Below the pieces are notes generated by a model that saw only the letters and a program-made list of their open reading frames with translations, had not been told where the DNA came from and searched no databases. Below, piece after piece: positions 47,085 through 60,300 of a stretch of 64,000 nucleotides of DNA. This DNA comes from Euonymus europaeus (lineage: Eukaryota; Streptophyta; Magnoliopsida; Celastrales; Celastraceae), in contig OY756965.1 in assembly GCA_963580455.1 (NCBI GenBank), forward strand, positions 4,972,501 through 5,036,500, in the 5' to 3' direction. Position 1 is the stretch's first letter. Each line of letters opens with the position of its first letter. Position numbers and translations under genes: made by a program.

Positions 47085-50000
47085 ATGTTTGAAGACAAAG
47101 ATCTCTCCAGCAGTGGTGTTGGCCGTTCGTCTGAGATCTCTCAGAAGAAGCTCTCTCATCAGAACGAAGAAGACAAACCAGAATACCAACCGGGTTCTCT
47201 TCAAAAGGGGATTGGTTTTCTTAGAGATTCGGAGATGGGTCTTGAAGGATTCTCCAAGTCAAAGCCCCAAGAACTCACGCTCAGTTACCTCTGTGAGAAT
47301 TCGAAACTGGGTTTTCCTGAGAAGGAGTTTACAGGGAAATTCTTTTGGAATTCCGTGGAGAAAGTCTGCCAAAAAGGCAAAGAAGTTGTAATTTCTGAGA
47401 ATCTAAATCAGGATGAGGTTCGGGTAGAGCGGGATTTCTTGAGTCTGAGTGAATCAAGAGGAAACTCCTCGAAGAGAGATGCGGAAGACGAGGTCGAGAG
47501 AGAGAGTGGTAGGGAGAAGAAGCAAAAGCTGGAGTCATTAAATCTGTCTTTGAGTTTACCTGATGCTTCTCTCTCTCTAGCAGCATCGAATGCAGGTGAT
47601 CCTGTAGTTAGACCAAAACCCACTCGGAGTGTACAATCTCTGGGGCCATCAACCAACAACACACAAACAACTTGCTCCAATGATTTCACCATGTCGTATT
47701 CTTATTCACACCAATTTTCTCACAATCCTAGCTGCTCAATGACGCGAAATTCGACTGAGAATTACGACTATTCGGTGGGAAGAGATGACCAGATTTGGTG
47801 CGGAGGGGAGGGCACTAATGGGTCTGTACATAGCCGATTTAGGCCAATTGGGGGAGATGGTGTTGCTGCTTTGAACAATCATGGTGGTGGGGGCGGCGGC
47901 ACTGGTGGAGCTCTTTCGATGACGCAGGCGAACCGTAATAAAGATTCATCTAATAGTCTTTATAGGACTACTAGCTCAGATAATCTTTCGTTTTTCCCAT
48001 CTGAATTACCGGCTAAACTGCTAGCAGAGACCCTTTCTGGGGATTCAAGGAGAAGAAATTCTGAAAACTTAAGAGGATTGGAAAGTGCAGATGAAGGGAG
48101 AGCAAGGAAGCTTTCTAGACCAGAAAGAATTCTTCGCGAAATTGTGACAGAGTCTATTCCTGATGTAGCGCAGGTAATTGAGAAATTGCCGCATGAAACA
48201 CTAGAGTCGACTAAGGATTACTTGAAGAGTCTGATTTTGCTGCCTGAGAGAAAGGAGGAATTAGCTGGTCTTCAACACCGGCTAGAGAGAAGATCCGATC
48301 TAACCAAGGAGACACTCTACAAGGCCCAAAAAGACCAACTTAACATATTGGTTGCAGTGAAAATGGGGCATGGAAGTTTCTTGTCTAGTAAAGTACGTCT
48401 TTCCACCACCGAGTTGGTAGAGATTTTCTTGTTTATGAGGTGTAGAAATGTGAACTGCAAGAGCTTGTTGCCTGTTGATGACTGTGACTGCAAGTTCTGC
48501 TTGAATAAGGGATTTTGCAGCTCATGTATGTGTCCTCTTTGTATGAAATTCGACTCTGCCAACAATACGTGCAGTTGGGTTGGGTGCGATGTTTGTTCCC
48601 ATTGGTGCCATGCTGCTTGTGGGTTACAAAAGAATCTCATTAAGCCAGGTCCTAGCTTGAAGGGTCCTGCAGAGATTACTGAGATGCAGTTCCACTGTAT
48701 TGGGTGTAATCATCGTTCAGAGATGTTGGGGTTTGTTAAGGATGTCTTCTTGTGTTGTGCAAAGGACTGGGGCCTGGAAACCCTGATGAAGGAGCTTGAC
48801 TGTGTGAGAAAGATCTTCAAGGGTAGTGAAGATTTTAAAGGCAATGAGTTGCACGTTAAAGCTGATGAGTTGTTTTGCAAGCTTGAAAGCAAAGCTATGT
48901 TTCCTTCAGATGCCTGCAACTTGATTACAAAGTTCTTCAACTGTAAGTTTTTCTCGATTTTTTAATTTTATTTTTCTTAACAATTACTGGCAATTTTTAC
49001 CTACTTTTTTCCTTGAGACGCGCCTTTGACATCTGAACACCTTTTTCATGAATGACAACTGGTTTTGATTCTTTCTTGCTATTTAAGGTTTAAATTCTTT
49101 GTTGCCCTTTTTTCTTCTATCATGAATTTATTACTTCTAATGTAAAAGCATCTGTTGTTGGGAACGGTATGTCGATATGCTCACATGTTACGTAGTGAAC
49201 CAGTTGTTAGATAGTCAAATAATATGAAGTAAAGGAATTGACATAGCCGAACATTTTAAAGTTGATGTCCTTGAAACAGAGGAGAATGAAATGAGATGAA
49301 TGAAATGTCCTAAAAATCATCCAATATGACGAATTAGATTTTGGAGGGATGACGGGCTGCATATAGAATATAACAGATATCCTTGGTCCTAAAAGGGGGG
49401 AACCTTTCCTTACATGGATTACATGCATGCCTATACCAACTCTATGGTCTACGCCTGCTCCTTTTTTTACGCCTGTTCCTTTTCCCTTTTCTTCTGCTCT
49501 GTAGATTTGGTCGACGCATTCCTGCTTACTAATTGGAAAATTCAAGTCTCTGTCACATAGACCCCTGTACAGAACAACGAATCATCTTCCTTAGTTGCAA
49601 CAAGTGTAGAACATAACACCACAGCATATGCTGTGATTATTGCCATCCTCATTTTGTTTAAGAAGAAACACCTTGTTTGTCATTGTTGAGGAAAATAGAA
49701 GCAAAGAATCTGACTCTAATGCATCTCATATCAAAAATGATTTGGAATTGCCATCCAAGCAATTGTGAAGATTTCTTGCCAGTGTTAAGTTTAACTAGCT
49801 TATGCTTTAAGGCTCGGTCAGACAAATTAATTTAGATGATGAGGCCCTTTAGGCCTCTTGAATTTAGATGAAATCAATAATATATTTTTTCTTTATCAGA
49901 AAATGCTCGAAAATTCGTACTTTTTAAGTTTCTGTAGATCTTGATGCTGAGAGAACAGGGAACAAGTGAGTCTGCATTCTTAATAATAGGCAAGAATAAT

Positions 50001-51013
50001 AAATTTGCGGCTCTCAAAAACACTAGGTCTGTGAATAAGAAAATGAAATTGATATCTGAGTTTCAAGATCAATAGAAGTCTTATATTGAGTCCGTATGAG
50101 GTAAGATAATCGTCTCTCTAAGTGAGAGGAAGGGATGAAATAAGAAAATTTTCCATTTTCCCATATAAAGATTAAAGAGTGCTAGCCGAGATTGCTGGTC
50201 AGTGATAAATGCATGTGTCCATTTTACTTGGATCTTTTCTAATTTGAAGTTTTGAAGTAATATTTCAAAGCATTTCTTTACCTACAAAGTCCTTGTGTTG
50301 TTGGAGTTTCAGTTGATGTTTTTCCCATGACAACGTCCCTAGTCGCTGCATATTTTTGTATTTTGGCTCCTCATTAACATCTCATTCTTCCCTTTTTTCC
50401 ATTTTATTTTTGGTGATAAATGGACATAGATGGTATGTCAGATGTTGCTGCTTCTGGTGGATCTTCAAAAGAATTGATGCCAGCTCAGGCTGACCAGGCA
50501 ACAGATGTTACCCAAAACCTCCCTGCCCCACCTACGAATCTCCCTCCAAAATTCACATACAACTTAAGCTCTTCGAGAGTGCGGGGTGATTTATCATCAA
50601 ATGACCACCGAAACAAACTCAAATCTCTGCTCCTAGGTGACCTGAAAATTGATGATCAGCTCCGTTTTGGGAAACTGTCAAAGAAAGATACATTTGAAAG
50701 CATAGAAAGCATTGTGCGAATCAAAGAAGCAGAAGCCAGGATGTTCCAGTGCAAGGCAGATGAGGCACGAAGAGAGGCAGAGGGCTATCGTCAAATGATG
50801 CAGGCAAAGTCCGAAAAGATGGAAGAAGATTATTCCCAGAAACTTGCCAAGCTATGTTTACATGAAACTGAGGACAAGCGAAGGAAGAAACTCGAAGAGT
50901 TGAGGACTCTGGAAAGTTCACATTGTGATTACTATAACATGAAGCTACGAATGCAAGCCGAGATTGCTGGTCTGTTGGAAAGAATGGAAGCAACAAAGCA
51001 GCAGTTAGCGTGA
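47085..51013 (+). CDS. OBE3: OBERON3/TITANIA-like PHD-finger protein
   Basis: Coding exons 47085-48942 and 50430-51013 give 813 residues. The donor is ACT|GTAAGT; the acceptor CATAG|ATGG restores the frame as FFN-Y-GMSD, whereas the nearby ATG at 50420 follows in-frame stops and is not a start. An N-terminal DKDLSSSG block is followed by an EAR-like LNLSLSL at about residues 152-158, a glycine run (267-276), a conserved helical block from about 344, an atypical cysteine/histidine-rich Oberon PHD finger (about 453-542), and a C-terminal coiled coil (about 690-813). Family knowledge: OBERON proteins are nuclear, act in embryonic root and shoot meristem maintenance, and bind chromatin through the PHD finger. 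OBE3 versus OBE4 was chosen by length and N-terminus. The frame is intact. Confidence 0.9.
48943..50429 (+). other. Intron of the OBERON3-like gene
   Basis: 1,487 bp, GTAAGT donor and ATAG acceptor with a T-rich stretch upstream (50390-50412). The frame before the intron ends in phase 1 and is completed by the first two bases after it. No repeats or nested genes are evident inside. Confidence 0.8.
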
Positions 51014-52904
51014 ATGTGTGATTTTGTTTTTTGTGTTTTTCCTTATCTTGCTCTGAAGGTGCGAACAGGGTTTATAGTAATGCTAATATTGTGTAATTGG
51101 CTAATTTTCTCCTTTTTGCCTTTTTCCTGGATTTTACTTTTTTCCTTTTGTCTGGTTTCATGTCTACCAGACTACAAGACATAATACAGTATTCTTAAGA
51201 TTTGGAACTTCTTTGCTTTGACAGGGGGCAGCCATGTAAACAAGTGAATTGTTGTTTGTTTCTTGATGAACTGTACTTGTAAATCATTTGTTTGGTGCTG
51301 TTGGATTTGAAATGGAGACTTATCAGTGGTAGCAAATCCGAGAAAATGATGTATTTCTTCCTTCAGATTGGTTGATGAAAAAAACACTATTAAACTATTA
51401 GGGAAACATCCTTGTTGCTCTCTTTGACCCTTTTTTTTGTGTGTTGAAATGTTCAATGTCTTAGTCCTTGTTTTGAAACAACGGTTAAGGTGCACCTGGC
51501 AATGTAAGACACAAAAGTCAAAAATCATATTCTAATTTTTGTTATGCAAAAATACTAAAAATATCCGTAAACTATTACATTCATAATATATATATATAAC
51601 ACTCATATTTGAATTTCAATTTTCATTTTTGCCACTAAAACTTGTGGTTTTTTATTGTGCCACATGTGATTATACATATTATGGACACTTATCTTTATGT
51701 ACAATTAGTACTATCGTTTTTGTTATCAACTTAAGTAAAACTTCCTTTTGTGAACTAGAAGCAACTAGGCACATGCAATGGTTATGTCTCTCTCTATCAA
51801 AATCAAAATCGAGTCTCGTGACTATTATATGAAAAATCGAGCCACAAATTCATTTATATTACAAAACACGTTTTTCAATATAGTCACATTAACAATTATT
51901 CATGTTGTCCCCAACAAAATTAAATCAAAATCAGTAATGGTCTCATATTTATTATGCAAAAGTCAAGTCATATCAATAAAATATATTTTAAATACAGTTA
52001 CATTAAAAAAAATACACATTCTCATATATTATCCTTTTTCAATAAAAAATTATCAGTGCATATGCTAACATCCTTGAAATTATCTTCTGAATAAAATATT
52101 TTTGGATGGAGAATAAAGTGAGTGATGGTGGTGATGCATAAAAACAATTTGAAAATGGGGATGGGGATGATGATTACTGGCTGTTGTGGTAGCATTCTTG
52201 TTGTGTGTGTCAATTTCATGACTCTCTGTGCACCAAGACCACCACCACTAAAAGATCAATTGCTTGATTACCTAAGTGACACAAAATACTATTTTCTTTG
52301 GTCTCTTAAAGGAATTCAAGGTCTATTATGTCAATTGAGTATAAATTAGGTGCGAAGTTAGGAAGTGATGTTAGGGTGACTTGATATAAAATATTATCAC
52401 TTTGATCTTCTCAAAAAAAAATTATGGGCAGTGTCCTCATTTTTTTTCTTTAAGAACTGAGTATAACAGTACAACTAGAGTAACTATTAAGTAAACAAAA
52501 ACAATTTTAATTATCAAATTAAAAGTAATGACATGTCACTCAAATGCCTGAAATTAATAAAAAATTATCTATAAAATTTAAATGTAATGAAATATTGCTA
52601 GGCATGAAAGTGCACTCATAAGTCATAAAAAGTGTTTCATCCAAGATCAGAAAAATATCTCCCCCTAAAATTGTGGAGCATCCAAAAGTATGAAATGATA
52701 AAATGAACAATCTAAATAGTTTGGGCGTAGGATGAGTTCCGAGCACAAAAATGGACACGACCAAATGTGATTTCGGCCAAACGGTCATAAAACACGAGCG
52801 TAAATGAGAACTTACCAAACATGGGACCAGTTGAAGACACATAAGGAAAGTGGAGCAATGTGTCCAATCAAGATGTGGTAGTTAACGGCGGTTGAATGAA
52901 AATT
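51014..52904. other. 3' flank of the OBERON3-like gene; otherwise no gene
   Basis: The first 300-500 bp are T-rich and probably the 3' UTR; no clear AATAAA signal was fixed. Beyond about 51550 the sequence is AT-rich with no recognisable coding. The 100-residue minus-strand frame at 52540-52842 has no family features and may lie in the LTR of element F. Confidence 0.5.
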
Positions 52905-53130
52905 GATCAAAACGGTTTCTTGCACAGATAATAAATATAGAGCAGTGAGGATAAAAAAATCTACAAATGCAAAGACTCCAACGAGGAAAATGCAGTTTTC
53001 ATTTCTTAGTGTAACTCGTAACCTAAGTTTTAGTGCAATCAAAGCATAAAGTAAGGTAACCTTTGGTTTTAAGTGCATTTAGGGAGGATTTAGCTTTCTC
53101 ACAACTTTTGGACTTTGTCTTGAGAGGTTC
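52905..53130 (+). repeat. Left LTR segment of gypsy element F
   Basis: Similar along its length to 63671-63904 (shared blocks: TTTCTTGCA, GACTCCAACGAG, CATTTCTTAGT, TTTTAGTGCAATC, GCATAAAGTAAGG, ATTTAGGGAGGATTT, TTTTGGACTTTGT). The full LTR is probably longer on both sides. Direct orientation around a gypsy integrase supports the LTR reading. Confidence 0.65.
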
Positions 53131-53649
53131 GGTACCCTTACAATTGTTTGATATTCATATTTGCAGTAAAACATCCCATTTCGCCCAATTTTTTCTTACA
53201 ATTCTATGCGAGTACGATTTTCTCTATAAATAATTTGCCATAACCGGTGGGACCTTTGTGAAATACTTCATCAAGCTAAGGAAATTTCTTAGCTCTTTAT
53301 CAGGAGTTGCTTTCTCTTGGTTTATAAACTTGCCAACAAATTCAATCCAGAATTGGCATTAGATGGAACAATTATTCCATGCCTAGTTCTATAAAGAACA
53401 ATTTGACGTAACCTTGATTGATTTGACAAATTTGAAGAAAATGCCAAATTAATGGACAAAATATTTCTTGCAAAGGCTTAAGCCTGCTTGTAGCAAATGC
53501 TTCCCAAGGTTATCTAAATGCAAGTTTGTCAAAATAGCTCAAAATTGCGCTAAAAATTGCTTAAGTATTGATTTAAGGAAAAATAAATTAGGATAAAGAG
53601 TTTGCAGTGTGTAAGTGAGCTGGAGGCCAAAACACTTATGGCAAAGTAC
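53131..53649 (+). other. Internal leader of gypsy F after a large deletion
   Basis: Only about 500 bp separate the LTR from integrase, so gag, protease, RT and RNase H are gone. No coding motif is recognised here. Confidence 0.5.
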
Positions 53650-54640
53650 ATGAATGGATTTGTGGGGCCATCAAGCAGGAATAAAAATGACATGGTTAAT
53701 TGTGCGAAGTGGATATTTTAGGCTGAAAATGGGTGAAACATGCGCTAAGTATGCTAAGGGATGTATGGCTTGTCAAAAACATGGATTTGTGCGAAGAGTC
53801 CCTGCAAGAGAAATGTTGCCTATTATTAAGCCATGGCCCTTTAGAGATTGGGTGTTAGATTTGATAGGGAAAATCTATCCGCCTACTACCAAACACCATA
53901 AACTAAATGTGTCAAAGCAATTCCCCTAAAGGAAGTTGAGCAAGAAAATATTATAATATTTATAAGCGATCTTATTATTTATAAATTTAGAATTCCCCAA
54001 ACTATCACGGTTGATCATGAAACGTCTTTTAATAGGGTGAGAGTCAAGGAGTTCTTGGGCGAATTTGGCATACAAATGGCAAATTCTACACCGTATTATG
54101 CCTAGTCTAATAGACAAGCCGAGTCAACTAATAAAATCATCAAAATTTTGATAAGGAAAATGATTGATGAGAATGCTAGAAAATGGCACAATATGTGGAC
54201 TAGGGCTTTATAACCGTATAGAACGTCTCCTCCGTCAAGTACTAAAATAACTCCATATCAGTTAGTATATGAACAAGAAGAGTAGTTTTTCCAATTGAGG
54301 TCAATGTTTAGTCTATGAGGATAGCATTACACAAAAAATTAAAGGTAGATGAGTATTCAGAATCCATGATTCAGAATTTGATAGATGTTGATGAAATAAA
54401 GGTTGATACTCTAAATAACTTAGAAGCTCAAAACTCAAAATGGCCAATAATTATAATAAGCGAGTATTATCATTTGATCAGGGAAATTTAGTGTCCAAGA
54501 CTATTTCGTCTCTTGATTCAAAAAATCTTAAGTATGACAAGTAGTCAGCAAATTGGGAAAGGCCATATAGAGTGGAAAAAGTATTGCAAAATGGGGGTTA
54601 CATTTAAGCGATTTAGACAGATATAGTCATAGTAGGACAA
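53650..54640 (+). pseudogene. Ty3/gypsy Tat-type integrase remnant (element F)
   Basis: The zinc-finger part is HQAGIKM...GYF...CAKYAKGCMACQKHG. Then come PFRDWVLDLIGKIYPP with the first catalytic Asp, ITVDHETSF with the second, and STPYYA..NRQAESTNK with the Glu, followed by WHNMWTRAL..YRTSPPSSTKITPYQLVYE. These blocks are typical of plant Tat-group integrases. Stops occur after 53926 and at several later points, and the usual segment between LNVS and KEVEQ is deleted. Nonfunctional. Confidence 0.82.
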
Positions 54641-54847
54641 TTATTGGGAAATATATTTAGAAACAAGTCCCATCAGTATGGGATGATGAGAATGTTAAGT
54701 AAAATGTCAAGTAGTAAGTTTAGAAGAAAAAAAAGGTCTAAAATAAAAACTTTATACAAGACAAAATGTATCCATATAAATGACTTAACCAAGCCAAGGA
54801 AAATATTAATAATGTGGTCGTCGATCATGAATTGTATAAAAAAAGAG

Positions 54848-57043
54848 TTACACTTTCTTTGCAAGACCCTCTTCAATTAGGGTGAAAGTGAGTCGAAGTT
54901 CCACCCAGTCAGAGCTCAAACTTTTTCTCTTCTTTTCTGTTTGAGCAAGAGCCAGATCAGGATTTCCTTGGCTTTGAAGTTTTTGAAATTCGACCATTAA
55001 AGGTTTAGTTTGTGCAAGGACGCTGACCATGACTTGTCTCTTCATAGATTTCTTCAATTTTTTGCTGAAGCTCGACCATTGTTGTTTTAAGTTTGGAGAT
55101 CTATGAATCTTCAACAATTGATTCATCGCTCTGTTTTTGAATGTTGAGTTGGTTAGCGTCTACTTAAAGAGAGAGTTTGTCATGCTAGGCTCTTTCGGTG
55201 CAAAGTCTAGTTGATCTTGTGTTCAACATTTGAACTTTGAAGTCTTTCTAGCATAGCCTCCATTTTTTTGTGCAAACCTATAAGCATAATCCTATGATCG
55301 AGAGATATATTGGACATTGAAACCTTTGAAAAGGCCAAGGATGCTGCAGTTAGGATTGAGAGATTGTTGGGTTGAGCAGTTGTGTCCAAGTCCATTGAAA
55401 GGATAATTAGATAGCTATCAATGGATTCTTTGACTTCATGCGTGCTCAGGGACTCTGATAATTCAGTGGCCGATGGAGTTTGAGCGGCGCATGAAGCCTT
55501 GAGATTGTCCCGTTATGAAAACATAGTTTGGATAGAGGCAAGGAGTTCAATGTCCTCCAAAAAAAGGGGCTTAAATCAAATTTTGTAAATGTAAGAATTA
55601 CAATATACATATTGCAAATATTACAGGAAATGTTGATGTCGGTAGTGGTGTTGATGTTGATGGTGTTATTGAAATGGGTGGAGTTGCAAGATCAAATGCT
55701 AAAGGATTTGATTATGATGGTTGTATTTGTTTCAGTGCTCTGGGCAAAGTAGTATTGTCAAGAGTGGTGTTGGGCGTTGGAAGGTTAGTATTGCTTGATA
55801 TTGGGGCAACATTGGAATTTGTGGGAGCTTCGTCCTTAGAGGTTGTATGATCAACACCCTGAAAAGTCAATTAGAGCTTAAAATAAGCTCAAGTAAAAAA
55901 GTAAAAGATGTTTAAAGAATTACCTGATCATTAGTCGTGGAAGTGGTGGCAATCATTGGTAGGATAGATTGCAAAAGAGGAATTGAAGGAACTGAGTGAC
56001 AGATGGTCTTTTCCTTAGGGATGTCAAAAAAAATACTCATACCTGACTTGTACACGCATAACTCGCCCCAAATCATATGATATGTCCATTAATTAACGGA
56101 TGGGGTAACAAGTACATGTATTTTTATGGAAAAAATAACAAGGCGGTACGGGCCTTATTTGTTGAAATTCAACCCGCCCTATACCCGTAAATATTATTAT
56201 ATATATATATGCATATTAATTATAATATATATGTTATTACTTTTAATATTTTTTATAAAATTAATGAGAACAAATAAATAAATAAAAACCCATAGAAATA
56301 TTTCATTTGCTTATATTTAATTTTTTAAGTAAACATATTTATTTAATGGGTAATATACATAGTTATCAAACTCAAGAATTGACCATGGATGATTGCATAT
56401 ATAATTTATTATACTCTCTCAAATTATTAAAGCCATATCTATAATTTTTTATTCATTTAGGTTTGAAAATTTACTATAATTTTTACAAATGCAGTTGACG
56501 GGGTGGGTAAATAGACGGGGATTCCCCACCCTAACGGGTACAGGGATGGGGAAAAAATTTAAATACGCAGTGAATATTTTTACAAGGACGGGTAAGAATT
56601 CTTTTAACGGGTACGGGGACGGTCGAGGGGGTCCCCACCCTATTGACATCTCTAGTCGTCCTATAAAGAAAAATAACAGATGTCATTTTTTAGAGCAATG
56701 TATTGGATAAAGAGATAAAATTTGAATGTTAGAATAAAATATCAAAATTCAAATGTGAAAATTGATTGACTTGGCTAGGGCAAAAATCAGGTGGATCAAC
56801 TGATTGAGGATGTTTATTTTCTTCAACATGTTCTAGAGAAGAGTCCAGCATAAAGACCCCATTACTCTCTTCTAGTCTGTGTGGAGGGCCTTCTATTGGA
56901 TTCACCTATGTTGAGCCTAAAATTCAGAATGAAATTTTAAAAAAATAGTAAACGATAAATTATTTGACACTTGCCTCTTCTTCAATTGATCGTTTAGATT
57001 GATTCCCCGAGTTTCATCTTATAGATGTCTTTAGATTGCCTCC
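54848..57043 (-). pseudogene. Antisense additional ORF of gypsy F, downstream half
   Basis: Open minus-strand stretches at 55395-55207 and 55126-54848 are rich in Leu, Lys and Gln (for example LKQQWSSFSKKLKKSMKRQV) and look like a coiled coil. They lie between integrase and the right LTR but in opposite orientation, where Tat-group elements often carry an antisense additional ORF. The sequence is interrupted by the CGGGT-rich element at 56017-56653 and by copia G from 57044. Stops are present, and the gene structure is inferred. Confidence 0.45.
56017..56653. mobile_element. CGGGT-rich foldback element nested in gypsy F
   Basis: The ends are AGGGATGTCAA and TTGACATCTCT (one mismatch as inverted repeat). 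The left part carries GCGGTACGGGCC and CCCGCCCTATACCCG; the right part carries GACGGGGTGGG, AACGGGTACAGGG and ACGGGTACGGGGAC. The centre is AT-rich. It is related in design to 15834-16674. Non-coding. Confidence 0.65.
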
Positions 57044-57306
57044 TAAAAGACTTTGTATTAAAGATTTTCATTGTTACAAAACTGAACCAGCGAACACCTT
57101 ATAAGAACAGAGTTCTAATCTAGAAGAGAAAGACTAACGGCTACAAAGGGAAAAGCTTACACGTGTAAAGACTAAGAAGCTATCCGTTAATAGATACGTT
57201 ACTAACATTACAATTGAGTTTAATGGGCTGCTCTGTGTTGGACTTTGGAGTGGACTGAAATGTATTGGGCTTGGTTTCTGTAGAAGAACCAGAGTTCTTT
57301 CCTTTA
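57044..57306 (-). repeat. 3' LTR of copia element G
   Basis: 263 bp, differing from 61527-61789 at 5 positions by hand count. On the minus strand it begins TAAAGGAAAG after a purine tract (GCGGGGGCG) and ends CAAAGTCTTTTA, so the termini are TA..TA rather than TG..CA. Confidence 0.93.
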
Positions 57307-60300
57307 CGCCCCCGCAAGATGAGGCTGCTATCTAGAAGCCCAATCTTGGACCGAAGATCAGAAAAATGAGATCGTGGAAGAGCCTTGGTGAGAATATCAG
57401 TGAGTTGATGATGAGTGCTAATGTGATGAACAGAAAGAACACCTTTGTTGACAAGATCGCGAACAAAGTGAAGATCGATGGCAATATGTTTCATACGAGA
57501 GTGCAGAACTGGATTGATACTCAGGTGAGTAGCACCGAGATTATCACACTAGATTATGGGAGAAGCCTGAAGAGGAATGTGCAGTTCACAAAGAAGTTGA
57601 GCAATCCAAATGACTTCAGAGGCAGTAGAAGCAAGAGCGCGATACTCTGCTTCAGTAGAGGACCGTGCGATAGCTTTTTGCTTGCGAGAACGCCAAGAGA
57701 TAGGACAGTGACCAAGAAAGATTATATATGATGATACAGATGAACGATCATCTGGGTTACCGGCCCAGTCCGAATCAGAAAAAGCACACAGGTGCAATGA
57801 GCTGGTCACAGGAAGAAAAATACCAAAATAAAGAGTGTCTTTCAAATATCGCAAGAGGCGTTTGAGAATGAGTCAATGAGCGGTAGTAGGCCGAGAGAGA
57901 TACTGGGCAAGACGATTCATGGCGAAAGAAATATCTGGCCGAGTGAGAGAGAGAGAGAGATATTGAAGGCCACCAATGAGCTTGCGATACATGAGACCAT
58001 CAGAAAGACTGGTTCCAGATGTGGCTAACAGACTAAAATTAGAAGGAAGAGGAGTTTCAACAGGCTTGGCTTCTAGCATTTGAGCACGTTCAAGTAAATC
58101 CCTAATATATTTCTGTTGACATAAAAATAAACCAGTGTCAGTACGAACTGTTTCAATACCAAGAAAATAAGAAAGATTACCGAGATCCTTGAGAGAAAAT
58201 TTCTGAGCAAGGAATGTCGTGAGACGACGAATGAGACTTAAATCAGAACCTGTCAAGATGATGTCATCAACATAAACTAATAAATAAAGAACAACAGAAG
58301 AAGTATTAAAAACAAACAAGGAACAATCAGCTTTAGAATTAGTAAACCCGAAATCAAAAAGAGCAGTGCGTAAAGCAGTATACCAGGCTCGGGGAGCCTG
58401 TTTGAGTCCATAAATGGACTTATGGAGAAGACACACATGTTTAGGAAAGACAGTATCATGGAAGCCAGGAGGTTGTTTCATAACCACTGTCTCAGATAAA
58501 GTACCATTTAAAAATGCATTGTTGATATCAATTTGTTGAATTGGCCAGTGATGTATGGTAGCAATGGAGAGAATCAGACTAATGGTGGTGGATTTAACCA
58601 CGAGACTAAACGTTTGAGAATAATCAATACCCGGACGTTGAAGATAACCTTGAGCCACCAAACGAGCTTTTGTATCTTTGGATACTACCATCAGTATTAT
58701 GTTTAAGGCGAAATATCCATTTAGAACCAATTGGTTTATGAGAAGATGCAGGTGGAATTAAAGTCCAGGTATTATGGTTTTGGAGAGCATGAAGTTCCTC
58801 TTTCATGGCATTTGTCCAGTGAGGACATTTGAGAGCCTCATGAACAATGCGTGGTTCAAGGGAGTGAGCTTTAGGATGGAGAGTATAATTATGCAAGAGT
58901 TTGTGTTTATGAATATTATTCATGGACCGAGTGCGCATGGCATGAATGCGAGTTGGAGCTGGAGATTCCGTACTAACATTGGTGGCAATGGAAGAAGTAG
59001 GAAGGGAAAGGGGTGGGTCAAAAGTTGGAGTAGTGTCGTTTGGTGCTGAGTCTAAATGAGGAGAAGGTGGAGTAGGAGAAAGTAATTCTGGAGAGTTAAG
59101 AGGAGATTGAGAGGGAGAAAGAGGTGGAATCAAATTAGGATTCGGTAAAGAACCAGTAGATATAAGATCAATAGCTAGTTGTGTGGATAATAATGAAGAG
59201 GGAGGAAAACCAGGAAAGGTATCTTCCTTAAAGATCATATGTCTGGAGAGATAGAGTTTATGAGACTTGGGTTCAAAACACTTAAATGAACTTTGAGATA
59301 ACGAATACCCGACAAATATACACGGAGAAGAACAAGGTTCTAATTTATTAGTGGTGTAAGGCCGAAGCCATGGATAACACAAACAACCAAAAATTTTAAG
59401 TTTAAAATAATTTGGAAGTTTATTGAACAAGAGCTGGTAGGGAGATTGATTTTTAAGAGGGGTAAGAGGAGTTCGATTGATAAGATATACTGCTGTTTCA
59501 AAGGCCAAGGACCAAAACAAGGGAGGCAGATGAGCTGCAGACATAAGAGTCTTGCCAGTTTCAACTATGTGCCTGTGTTTACGTTCAACAAGGCCTACAT
59601 GTTGGGGAGTATAGGGAGGTGCCTGTAACCACGAAATACCAAAACTAGTAAGAGTGGATTTGAGTTTGACAAACTCTCCTCCATTATCAGAGTAGATGGA
59701 CTTAATGGTTGAATTAAATTGATGTTCAATAAGGCGTTTAAACTAAAGAAAAATAGCAAAAGTGTCAGATTTTTGGAACAATGGAAAAATCCATGTATAA
59801 CGTGTATGATGATCGACAAATAGGAGATAGTATTTATGTCGAAATAAGGATGGAGTTGAAGCTGGTCCCCAAACATCAGAGAACAATATTTGTAAAGGAG
59901 CAGTAGTAGACAAAGTAGAAGGTCCAAAAGGCAAACGGTGACTCTTATTGATACAACATGAATTACAAACAGTAATTTTATCATTCAGAGAATGCAAATT
60001 TAGGGTACTAATAAGAGATTGAAGAACAACGGAATGAGGATGACCGAGTCTTTGATGCCAGACACTGATGCTTGGTTTCTGAGCAAAATTAGCAGAGAAA
60101 GGATGAGGAGTGGAGAATTGATAGATGCCATCGATACAGCTTCCTTTAGCCAGTGTTGCCCCAGAAATCTGAGACTTAACAAGGAAAAAGTGAGGATGAA
60201 ATTCTACAAAAATATGGTTAGACTTGGTGAGTTGGTGAACAGATATCAAGTTCTTTTGTAAAGAAGGAACACATAAAGTATGCTCAAGATTAAAAGTGTG

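Noticed and set aside
50420..51013. Separate 197-residue gene starting at ATG 50420
   Set aside because: It is the second coding exon of the OBERON3-like gene; the splice acceptor at 50429 restores the frame with exon 1.
52540..52842. 100-residue minus-strand frame
   Set aside because: No family features; lies next to or within the LTR of gypsy F.
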